Source: Rhizobium sp. Q54 (GTDB lineage: Bacteria > Pseudomonadota > Alphaproteobacteria > Rhizobiales > Beijerinckiaceae). Taken from it: 7,887 bases of DNA. A program made the translations under genes and the position numbers. Location of the stretch: contig CAMDKB010000213.1 of assembly GCA_945901195.1 (NCBI GenBank), forward strand, positions 1 through 7,887, given 5' to 3'. This document shows positions 1 through 5,090 of this stretch, one piece after another. Position 1 is the stretch's first letter. The number at the start of each line of letters is the position of its first letter. The notes below the pieces were generated by a model, which saw only the letters and a list, made by a program, of their open reading frames with translations, ran no database searches and was not told the DNA's origin.

Positions 1-104
1 GGTATAACAACCGCCGACTTCTCGGCTCCATCGGATACATCACCCCCGCAGAAGCAGAGGAGGCGTTCTATGCAAACCTGAACACACTCGATATGGTCGC
101 CTAG
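1..104 (+). mobile_element. IS3-family transposase (OrfB), C-terminal end only
   Basis: Reading from base 3, the frame gives 33 residues that begin YNNRRLLGSIGYITPAEAEE and stop with TAG at 102-104. This YNxxRLLGxIGxxTPAEAE block is the characteristic C-terminus of IS3-family OrfB transposases, just after the last part of the DDE catalytic core. The catalytic residues themselves lie to the left of the window, so intactness cannot be judged. The stop is followed about 40 bp later by a terminal-repeat-like sequence and then by peptide-transporter coding sequence, as expected for the right end of an inserted element. Family is confident; subgroup is not assigned. Confidence 0.88.
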
Positions 105-119
105 TCGTTGAACAAATCA

Positions 120-145
120 CCCTCCGGTAAACCCGGGGCGGTTCA
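120..145 (+). repeat. Right terminal inverted repeat of the IS3-family element
   Basis: After the transposase stop the sequence reads CCTCCGGTAAACCCGGGG and then CGGTTCA, ending at 145. Read inwards this is TGAACCGCCCCGGGTTT, which from memory matches the TGAACC-type termini of several IS3-family elements. DppD-like coding sequence starts immediately after it, so 145/146 is the probable insertion boundary. The left end and any 3-4 bp target duplication lie outside the window. Confidence 0.7.
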
Positions 146-716
146 CCTGCGTCGTATGCGCATTCCCGCGCCTGAAACCCGCATTGACGCTTTCCCGCAC
201 GAAATGAGCGGCGGCATGCGCCAACGTGTCGGCGGCGCCATTGCCGTGTCAGGCACGCCCACAATTCTTATTGCTGACGAGCCCACGACAGCGCTCGATG
301 CAACCGTGCAAGCGCAATATCTCTCGCTGCTGCGCGACGTGCAGCGCCGCGAGGGCCTCGCCATTCTCTTTGTCACGCACGATTTCGGCATCGTCGCCAA
401 CATGTGTGATCGCGTCGCCGTGATGTACGCGGGTCGCATTGTCGAACTCGCGCCGGTGCAGCAACTTTTCGATAGTCCGGCGCATCCCTATACCGAAGCG
501 CTGCTGCGCTCCGTGCCCGATCTCGATGTCGACGTAGAGCGTCTCTACAGCATCGACGGACAACCGCCCGCGCTGCACGCCTTGCCGAAAGGCTGCAGCT
601 TCGCGCCGCGTTGCGTCGATGCGCACGCCAGATGCATGGAGCGCGCACCGCCCATGTTTGAAGTCGCCCCCGGCCAACGCGCCGCCTGCTGGAAGCACGA
701 TAAAAATGGCGGATAG
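146..716 (+). pseudogene. dppD: Dipeptide/oligopeptide ABC transporter ATPase (DppD/OppD type), 5' truncated by IS3 insertion
   Basis: The frame keeps the second half of a DppD/OppD ATPase. It has the ABC signature MSGGMRQRV, Walker B ILIADEPT, the D-loop (ALDATV), the H-loop His in LFVTHDFGIV, and the C-terminal oligopeptide-transporter extension with GCSFAPRC and two later cysteines. Walker A, the Q-loop and everything before LRRMRIPAPE are missing: about 190 residues remain of a usual ~325. The break coincides with the IS3-type terminus. An in-frame TTG at 108, inside the IS end, could start a 202-residue hybrid, but without a P-loop it could not be a working ATPase alone. The stop at 714-716 overlaps the next gene by 11 bp, so the two were one operon. 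In the intact system this subunit would pair with DppF at the inner membrane to power peptide import. A Gly replaces the residue usual after QRV, which is minor. Confidence 0.85.
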
Positions 717-1740
717 CGCAATCATTCTGGAATTGCGCGACGTGCGCAAACATTACCCCGTGCGCGGCGGGCTTTTCGGCCTGCGCCGCGCCGGCGCGGT
801 GCGCGCGGTCGATGGCATTTCCTTCAAGGTGAAGCAGGGCGAGACGCTGAGCATCGTCGGCGAATCCGGTTGTGGCAAGACGACGACGGCGCGCATGATT
901 CTCAATCTCGAAGCGCCGACAGAAGGCTCCGTGCATTTCGACGGCGCGCGCCTCGATGAACTCGATAGCGAAGGCCTGCGCAAATTCCGCTCCTCCGTGC
1001 AGGCGGTGTTTCAAGACCCGTGGTCCTCGCTTAACCCGCGCCTGAAAGTTTCGACGATCATTTCTGAGCCGCTCGTCGTCAATCGCAAGATGTCAGCTGC
1101 GGAGTTGAAGGAGCGCGTCGCTGAACTGCTGGTGCAGGTGGGCCTGCGCCCCGAACAGGCCGATCTCTATCCGCACCAGTTCAGCGGCGGCCAGCGCCAG
1201 CGCATTGCGATTGCGCGCGCGCTCAGCCTCAATCCGCGCCTGATGGTGCTCGACGAACCCGTCTCGGCGCTCGACGTGTCGATCCGCGCGCAGATTCTCA
1301 ATCTGCTGAAAGACCTGCAGGACAAGCTCGGTCTCTCCTATGTGATGATCGCGCACCATCTCGCGACGGTGCGTCACATGAGCCATCAGGTCGCCGTGAT
1401 GTATCTCGGTCAGATCGTCGAAATGGCCCCGGGCAAGGAGCTCTTCAGCAATCCCCGCCATCCCTACACCAAAGCGCTCTACGCAGCGGCACTGTCGACG
1501 CACGCACGCGGCGCCGCTTTCGCCAACGTCATCCAGGGTGAATTGCCCTCGCCAATAGCGCCGCCATCAGGCTGTCGCTTTCACACGCGTTGCCCGACTG
1601 CGACGCCAGAATGCGCGAAAGTCGAGCCGACCCTGATAGAGATAGAGGCTGGGCATATGGTGCAGAATTGCGCGTGCGTGATGGCTCAGCCGGGCTTTGT
1701 CACGGCGAAGCAACTTGCCGCCCCTGGAGCGATCCAGTAG
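706..1740 (+). CDS. dppF: Dipeptide/oligopeptide ABC transporter ATP-binding protein (DppF/OppF type)
   Basis: This 344-residue protein is a complete DppF/OppF ATPase, which hydrolyses ATP to drive uptake of peptides through an inner-membrane permease. Walker A is GESGCGKT (52-59), the Q-loop Gln is in VFQDPWSSLNP (about 103), the signature is FSGGQRQR (159-166) and Walker B is LMVLDEP (179-185). The C-terminal oligopeptide extension carries GCRFHTRC (289-296) and further cysteines. The H-loop reads IAHHLATV where SHDLAVV is usual; the switch His is kept and the next Asp is His. I chose the ATG at 706 because homology begins there and it overlaps the dppD stop by 11 bp, a normal coupled arrangement; an in-frame ATG at 619 lies inside dppD. 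The C-terminus runs about 20 residues past the usual end. With its partner broken and no permease genes in the window, it may now be non-functional or driven from the IS. Substrate is not predictable; Dpp and Opp cannot be separated here. Confidence 0.9.
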   Translation: MADSAIILELRDVRKHYPVRGGLFGLRRAGAVRAVDGISFKVKQGETLSIVGESGCGKTTTARMILNLEAPTEGSVHFDGARLDELDSEGLRKFRSSVQAVFQDPWSSLNPRLKVSTIISEPLVVNRKMSAAELKERVAELLVQVGLRPEQADLYPHQFSGGQRQRIAIARALSLNPRLMVLDEPVSALDVSIRAQILNLLKDLQDKLGLSYVMIAHHLATVRHMSHQVAVMYLGQIVEMAPGKELFSNPRHPYTKALYAAALSTHARGAAFANVIQGELPSPIAPPSGCRFHTRCPTATPECAKVEPTLIEIEAGHMVQNCACVMAQPGFVTAKQLAAPGAIQ

Positions 1741-1749
1741 TCCGATGCA

Positions 1750-1884
1750 ATGAAGAAAATCCGCTACAGCGGTTATCGGTTTCCACGCGAAATCATCCAT
1801 CAGGCGATCTGGCTTTACTTCAGATTCACCCTGAGCTTTCACGATGTCGAAGATTTGCTGGCAGAACGGGGAATTCTGGTTTCC
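1750..1884 (+). pseudogene. IS6-family transposase, N-terminal fragment
   Basis: The first ~45 codons from the ATG at 1750 read MKKIRYSGYRFPREIIHQAI and continue through WLYFRFTLSFHDVEDLLAERGI to LVS. This matches the N-terminal helix-turn-helix region of IS6-family transposases (IS26/IS6100 relatives), whose hallmark is WLYxRFxLSxxDVExLLAERG. The expected continuation, YETVRRW followed by the DDE domain, is absent: from about 1885 the frame runs into unrelated residues and stops at 2119-2121. I see no convincing IS6 left terminal repeat between the dppF stop and this start. It is a scar of an element truncated by deletion or by another insertion. Family confident; breakpoint good to a few codons. 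Confidence 0.8.
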
Positions 1885-2131
1885 CCCGGATCGGAGGCCT
1901 TGTTGCTTCCACAACTGCTGCACTTTTGCTCCGGCGAAACGCTGCAGAATCTTTCCGGCGTTGACAATCTTCGCCGTAATGTGTGGAAATACCTCGTGTC
2001 TGGTCAGCGACCGGCGGCAATTCCGAGCCTGCGCGCGCGGTTATTAAGGCGGCCGAGAGTGCAAATCTTACTGTTTGGCGACAAGCCTCAAATCAAAACC
2101 TTCATGAATAGGCCGGGCTAGCAAACCGAAG
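1885..2131. other. Unassigned sequence between IS6 scar and DUF1330 gene
   Basis: The frame of the IS6 fragment stays open to 2121, but its residues after LVS match no family I recognise. Other frames on both strands are short and unremarkable. The stretch ends with TTCATGAATAGG near 2101-2112, a compact sequence that could be the terminus of another insertion sequence; I cannot name one. It is probably leftover mobile-element or displaced DNA. No promoter or terminator is evident. Confidence 0.4.
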
Positions 2132-2455
2132 TCATTTCAGGACCGGCCGCAAGTCGTCGAGCTTGTCGAAAAGATGCCAGACATAATCTGCGGTTCCGTT
2201 TTCGCGATGCGAATGAAGTTCGAGGAGCGTCGGATCGTCTAGATAGCTGTCGAACGCCTGCTTCGATGCCCACTCGACAACGATCATCACTTGACGCGGC
2301 GCAATCTCTCCAGTCACCGCCTCACGGAACTTTCCCAACGCCACAACGCGCCCACCATGCGCCACCACTTCGCGGACGGAGCGCCTTGAATAGGCCATAT
2401 ATTCGTCGCGATTGCTGACCGTGAAAAGGTTCAGAGCGTAGACAGGACCCGACAT
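2132..2455 (-). CDS. DUF1330-like dimeric alpha-beta barrel protein
   Basis: The minus-strand frame from the ATG at 2455 gives a 107-residue soluble protein starting MSGPVYALNLFTVSNRDEYM. Its order of elements (a beta strand, then Y-x-x-Y-x-x, then HGGRVVALG, then a basic/hydrophobic strand QVMIVVEW and an F-x-S-Y-L-x-D-P helix) fits the DUF1330/NIPSNAP-type ferredoxin-like dimeric alpha-beta barrel superfamily. Family length is usually 95-110 residues, so it looks complete. The frame remains open upstream to 2728, but that extension passes through a dispersed repeat and lacks similarity, so I use the internal ATG. No strong Shine-Dalgarno sequence precedes it. Members are mostly of unknown function; some relatives are monooxygenases or small catabolic accessory proteins. 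It is flanked by IS debris and a repeat, with no operon partner. Confidence 0.72.
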   Translation of the reverse strand: MSGPVYALNLFTVSNRDEYMAYSRRSVREVVAHGGRVVALGKFREAVTGEIAPRQVMIVVEWASKQAFDSYLDDPTLLELHSHRENGTADYVWHLFDKLDDLRPVLK

Positions 2456-2631
2456 AGCGACCCATTGGTTCTTGCAGCGGCTTTGACCGGCATCCCCCAG
2501 ATGGACGCGGGTCCGAGGACAAATCTGGCCTAATCGCCGGTTTATGACAAGCCCCGTGCAGACGCGGCACGCATTCGGCTTTTGTCTGGACTCCCACTCA
2601 GGTTGGACAGTAGTTCTCGAAATGCAGCGTT
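2456..2631. other. Intergenic stretch upstream of the DUF1330 gene, nothing recognised
   Basis: No frame here shows a recognisable protein and no clear promoter hexamers stand out. The open frame on the minus strand is a read-through extension of the DUF1330 gene into the neighbouring repeat. Together with repeat copy A and the sequence to 2830 it forms a gene-free tract of about 375 bp. Confidence 0.45.
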
Positions 2632-2728
2632 GGGTCAATCGCGACCTTCCCGGCGTGTCGGCCCTGAGTCCGCCGTGCCCCGATCGCGTCGGTTCCGCTG
2701 CGGCGCGGCGATGTTCGCGATTCGCCAC
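2632..2728 (+). repeat. Dispersed direct repeat, copy A
   Basis: These 97 bases match 6175-6271 in the same orientation. The first 51 bases, starting GGGTCAATCGCGACC, are identical in both copies; then 18 diverged bases of equal length; then 20 identical bases (2701-2720), followed by a few similar ones. The repeat is non-coding: the peptides read from it (plus strand around LPGVSALSPPCP, minus strand around LRADTPGRSRLT) are the kind of spurious ORF seen around dispersed repeats in Bradyrhizobiaceae genomes, as I recall. No transposase or target duplication accompanies it. Confidence 0.85.
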
Positions 2729-2815
2729 TCTGCGACATTAGTTTTCGTACGGTTCTCCTATGCGGCTGATATTGAGTTCGCTTTCCGAGACGCGGACCTC
2801 CGCGCTTTGGACGCT

Positions 2816-2837
2816 CGCAGCGATAACCGCTGCGGTT
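2816..2837. repeat. Overlapping small palindromes
   Basis: Two nested dyads occur here. CGCAGCG (2816-2822) can pair with CGCTGCG (2828-2834) across ATAAC. AACCGC (2825-2830) is a perfect inverted repeat of GCGGTT (2832-2837) around one base. They lie just beyond the ISAzo13-like coding scar and could be part of that element's end or a stem-loop. No run of T follows on either strand, so it is not a convincing terminator. Confidence 0.45.
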
Positions 2838-2847
2838 CTCTGGGGAT

Positions 2848-2940
2848 GCGCGGATTGATCGTATAGTTTTAGTCGGGATGGAATGCCTCACCCTCGATGT
2901 CGAGGAGCTTCATCTCGGCCTTCTTGATTCGGATGGCCAT
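2848..2940 (-). pseudogene. ISAzo13-like transposase, C-terminal remnant with in-frame stop
   Basis: The minus-strand frame from 2940 reads AIRIKKAEMKLLDIEGEAFH, then PD, a TAA at 2869-2871, then NYTINPR. ISAzo13-family (Rhodopirellula-type DDE) transposases end with a block of the form I-x-x-A-E-M-x-x-L-x-I-x-x-x-x-F-H-x-x-WNYTI-x-P. The only disruption of the block is the Trp codon position, which is TAA, so the same frame continues across the stop with the expected NYTI-P. Everything upstream, including the catalytic domain, is missing and replaced by an autotransporter fragment at about 2941-2955. This is a decayed scar and cannot encode an active enzyme. The family assignment rests on motif recall; the in-frame continuation past the stop makes it more likely. 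Confidence 0.62.
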
Positions 2941-3180
2941 CGATGATGCTCTTGATCTGCGCCGCCGACGTCGGCACCTCAATCGGAAGCACCGGCAGGT
3001 TGATCGACGTATTACTCGGTCCGACAAAAATCGCACCGCTGTTGTTGACGACCACGTCGCCGGCGACTCCACCGCCGCCGCCCTGGCCGACGCTGAGGGC
3101 CTTGCCGGCGGAAAAGCTGCCGGACAGCGCAAATCCGCCCGCGCCACCGCCACCGGCGATACCGATGTTATTGCAGATAA
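2941..3180 (-). pseudogene. Autotransporter passenger-domain fragment (Gly-rich repeats)
   Basis: The minus-strand frame from about 3180 reads NNIGIAGGGGAGGFALSGSF, continuing SAGKALSVGQGGGGGVAGDV and VVNNSGAIFVGPSNTSI. It has the alternating Gly-rich turn and VxVNNSGxI strand pattern of passenger domains in large alphaproteobacterial autotransporter adhesins, where units resembling QSIGGGGGNGGF...VTVNNSGxI recur. These proteins are secreted through an outer-membrane beta barrel. Only about 75 residues are left: no signal peptide, no start and no barrel domain. The upstream side merges with the 3' end of the DUF4267 gene and the downstream side with the ISAzo13-like scar, so it is an internal piece of a much longer gene. 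Plus-strand open frames over the same bases are proline- or arginine-rich shadows. Confidence 0.65.
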
Positions 3181-3527
3181 ATTGCCAAAAAGCTTATCAG
3201 CAAAGTTCCTCCAATATGTGGTATAGCCGCTTTAATGCCAATTTTGCTGAATTTAGCTGTGATAATGGCGTCACTAATGGTAATAATTGGAATCAAAGGC
3301 ACAAAGTATTTCATACCTTCTGGGTGGTATAAACATAGTACGAAAGTCATTATGCCTAGTGTGAAATCTCGGACCCCCTTAGATAACATCCAGCCTCGAA
3401 TGGCTGAACCATCGCCTGCAATTCCGTAAAATTTCGCATATTTTTCAACCGAAGCAAAAGCACAGTAGATACCTAGACCACATAGGAAGAGACCGAGTAA
3501 AATCGGTAAAATTAGTGTCATTGTCAT
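3168..3527 (-). CDS. DUF4267-family small integral membrane protein
   Basis: This 119-residue protein starts MTMTLILPILLGLFLCGLGI. Four hydrophobic segments are visible, at about 3-25, 52-68, 73-92 and 100-118. The central GWMLSKGVRDFTLGIM and the PLIPIITISDAII block match the DUF4267 pattern (F-x-x-x-KG-x-R-D-x-x-x-G, then a segment with a conserved Asp), a family of small inner-membrane proteins of unknown function. The ATG at 3527 has GGAGAG at 3534-3539 with 6-nt spacing; an ATG two codons in is the alternative. It follows the FMN reductase gene by 43 bp on the same strand, so the two are probably cotranscribed. The gene is visibly richer in A+T than its neighbours, suggesting transfer from a lower-G+C donor. 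Its last codons overlap the edge of the autotransporter fragment, so the 3' boundary of the transferred piece lies at or just after the stop codon. Confidence 0.75.
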   Translation of the reverse strand: MTMTLILPILLGLFLCGLGIYCAFASVEKYAKFYGIAGDGSAIRGWMLSKGVRDFTLGIMTFVLCLYHPEGMKYFVPLIPIITISDAIITAKFSKIGIKAAIPHIGGTLLISFLAIYLQ

Positions 3528-3570
3528 TTTGGGCTCTCCGACGTTTTGAGTGGGTAGCTTCGAACCAATT

Positions 3571-4155
3571 TTAGGTTGCTGCCGCTTGACGCAGGGTGGA
3601 GGTCTGAAATGCGGCCAGCGTATCGTGCAGTGCCGCCCGCATATCCGGCGAAGTCAGCTGCCCAGTTTCCAAGTCGAACGCCTGGTAGAACGCGGGCACA
3701 GAAAGCGCACTTCTGACGTCTCCTCCAAAGAACGGGGCAGTTCTTCTGACAAATTCCAGAACATTGCCGCCGCCTTTAGGTCCAGGCGAAGTCGAGAGCA
3801 AAACCATTGGCTTGCCATGATAGACGTTAGACACACCGGCGACTTTTTCGATCCGCGATGTCCAGTCGAACAGGTTCTTGAAGGTCGCCGTGTAGCTGCC
3901 ATTGTGTTCAGCAAAGGAAAACAGCAACGCATCCGACCCCTTAATCTGCTGGTGAAAGCGGTGCGCAGGTTCTGGGATACCGCCTGACAGTTCGCGGTCG
4001 GCGCTGTAAAGAGGCATTTCGAAATCATTGAGATCAAGCAATTCGATTTCAGCATCCGTCTCAATTTCGCCCTTTACGATGTCAATGGCGTGGGACAGCA
4101 GTTTCTTGTTGATCGACTGGCTGTTCGTGCTTGCTGCAAGTGCGAGGATCTTCAA
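3571..4155 (-). CDS. NAD(P)H-dependent FMN reductase / flavodoxin-like oxidoreductase
   Basis: The 194-residue protein is a flavodoxin-fold NADPH-dependent FMN reductase (FMN_red family), a cytoplasmic enzyme that reduces flavin, or via flavin quinones or azo compounds. The N-terminal strand and phosphate loop read KILALAASTNSQSINKKLL, followed by LLDLNDFEMPLY, the flavin-binding SFAEHNGSYTATFKNLFDW (about 80-98), and LLSTSPGPKGGGNVLE (about 119-134). I chose the TTG at 4155: it puts the start directly before KILALAAS, as in the family, and AAGGAGA (4161-4167) lies 5 nt upstream; in-frame ATGs at 4209 and 4191 lack this and would add a dissimilar N-terminus. The protein resembles reductases of lower-G+C bacteria more than typical rhizobial ones, by recall. 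It probably forms an operon with the downstream DUF4267 gene. Exact electron acceptor is unknown. Confidence 0.83.
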   Translation of the reverse strand: MKILALAASTNSQSINKKLLSHAIDIVKGEIETDAEIELLDLNDFEMPLYSADRELSGGIPEPAHRFHQQIKGSDALLFSFAEHNGSYTATFKNLFDWTSRIEKVAGVSNVYHGKPMVLLSTSPGPKGGGNVLEFVRRTAPFFGGDVRSALSVPAFYQAFDLETGQLTSPDMRAALHDTLAAFQTSTLRQAAAT

Positions 4156-4160
4156 GGGTC

Positions 4161-4167
4161 TCTCCTT
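4161..4167 (-). promoter_or_regulatory. Ribosome binding site fixing a TTG start
   Basis: On the minus strand the bases read AAGGAGA, with GACCC between them and the TTG at 4155-4153. Spacing of 5 nt and the match to anti-Shine-Dalgarno make this the start signal of the FMN reductase gene. Confidence 0.75.
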
Positions 4168-4259
4168 TATTGAGCGGTTTAGCGTGGTCATGTCTGTTGG
4201 AAACGGCATTTACTGGACCGAAATTCGAACCGCCTATCAGGTGGCACGCGTGGGAACGA

Positions 4260-4379
4260 TCAGCCCGACATCCCGGTGGCGCCGATGCGTGCCCCAGCGG
4301 CAAGGGCTGCAACGGCCGCAGCGCGACCATTGCCCTTCGTCCCACCGACGATCAGAATATGGGCTCCGGCAAGTGACAT
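4260..4379 (-). pseudogene. Short-chain dehydrogenase/reductase (SDR), N-terminal stump
   Basis: From the ATG at 4379 the frame reads MSLAGAHILIVGGTKGNGRA, continues AAVAALAAGARIGATGMSG and stops at 4260. HILIVGGTKGNGRA is the first strand and glycine-rich NAD(P)-binding loop of a classical SDR (GGTKGxG in place of TGxxxGIG), and AALAAGARIGATG is the following helix and second strand. The other ~200 residues, including the Tyr-x-x-x-Lys catalytic pair, are missing. The start is 3 bp after the stop of the upstream NADP-oxidoreductase gene, so the SDR was the second gene of that operon. The break, near 4260-4275, is where the FMN-reductase leader begins, so a deletion or insertion fused the two blocks. 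It is too short to be a functional enzyme. Confidence 0.75.
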
Positions 4380-4382
4380 GGC

Positions 4383-5015
4383 TCAGCCCTCCACCGCAGC
4401 AAAGGCCCAATTGCGCCCCTTGCCCCGCACCAGGGCCTGATTGAGCCAGACCATGCCGTAGGGTTCCAGCAGGCGCGACTTGGTGATGTCGCCCGTGTCG
4501 AGCGCCTCGAACCCAAGGTCCGTCAGCAGCGCGGCGACCTGCGTCTTGGCCCCATCGTCGTTGCCAGCCATGAACATGACGGGGCGGCGAGACAGGTGGT
4601 CGTTGCGCGCCATGATCTCGGCGCTAACCTGGCCCAACGTCTCGACCACGTGCGCGCCCGGCAACCAGCCCTGGACGATCTCGCCGCCCGAGGTGGCGTA
4701 ACCAACCGTCAGGCCCAGCGTGCCGTCAATCATGCCAAGCGGGAGCATGCAGTTGACGACGGCCTTGCCCTCCAGCGACCCGAGCGCCTTGACCGCACTT
4801 TCAGCGGCGCGCCAGGGCAGGGCGAGGAAGATCACATCGCCCGCCGCAGCCGCGGCGTCCGGCAGCATCGGCGTCGCGCCGGTGTCGGTCGCCAGCGTGA
4901 CGACATGGGCCGATTGCGGATCCCGCGAGCCCAGCATGACCTCATGGCCTTTGTCCGCCATCCCTAGCGCGATGGCCCTGCCGACATTTCCTGTGCCAAT
5001 GATTGCGATGCGCAT
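4383..5015 (-). CDS. NADPH-dependent F420 reductase-like NAD(P)-binding oxidoreductase
   Basis: The 210-residue protein opens MRIAIIGTGNVGRAIALGMA, a Rossmann fold with the GTGNVG dinucleotide loop at 7-12, then VMLGSRDP (27-33), whose Ser/Arg are typical of NADPH 2'-phosphate binding. VIFLALPW (61-68), VVNCMLP (86-92) and the VVETLGQVSAEIM segment follow the plan of the F420-dependent NADP reductase family (NADP_oxidored_F420, ProC-like). Alphaproteobacterial members generally act on undefined substrates; F420 use is not implied. The ATG at 5015 is chosen because AAGGAGA (5023-5029) precedes it by 7 nt and the fold begins there; an upstream in-frame ATG at 5045 adds ten residues without support. 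It heads an operon with the SDR stump and is divergent, 74 bp away, from a LysR gene that probably controls it. It looks full length. Confidence 0.85.
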   Translation of the reverse strand: MRIAIIGTGNVGRAIALGMADKGHEVMLGSRDPQSAHVVTLATDTGATPMLPDAAAAAGDVIFLALPWRAAESAVKALGSLEGKAVVNCMLPLGMIDGTLGLTVGYATSGGEIVQGWLPGAHVVETLGQVSAEIMARNDHLSRRPVMFMAGNDDGAKTQVAALLTDLGFEALDTGDITKSRLLEPYGMVWLNQALVRGKGRNWAFAAVEG

Positions 5016-5077
5016 CGTAGTTTCTCCTTGCTTCATTCGATGCATCGCAGATATACCGCAAGTTAAAGAAACGATAG

Positions 5078-5090
5078 TGAATAAGGTTCA
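5078..5090. promoter_or_regulatory. Candidate LysR-type operator (T-N11-A dyad)
   Basis: TGAATAAGGTTCA fits the LysR T-N11-A box with matching arms TGAA and TTCA. It sits in the 74-bp divergent region and its last base is the first base of the LysR start codon, a placement that would suit autorepression. Promoter hexamers for either gene are not clear. Confidence 0.4.

Noticed and set aside
619..705. Upstream ATG at 619 as the dppF start
   Set aside because: It would place 29 unrelated residues, encoded inside dppD, in front of a normal DppF N-terminus; the ATG at 706 gives the expected short overlap.
2456..2728. Minus-strand open frame extending the DUF1330 gene by 91 residues at its N-terminus
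   Set aside because: It runs through the dispersed repeat, gives Arg/Gly-rich sequence without family similarity, and the DUF1330 fold begins at the internal ATG at 2455.
2897..3332. Two plus-strand open frames of 109 and 129 residues
   Set aside because: They are antisense shadows of the Gly-rich autotransporter fragment and the DUF4267 gene; one is Pro-rich and the other Arg-rich only because of that.
3550..3987. Plus-strand 145-residue open frame over the FMN reductase
   Set aside because: Antisense to a well-supported flavodoxin-fold enzyme, no motif.
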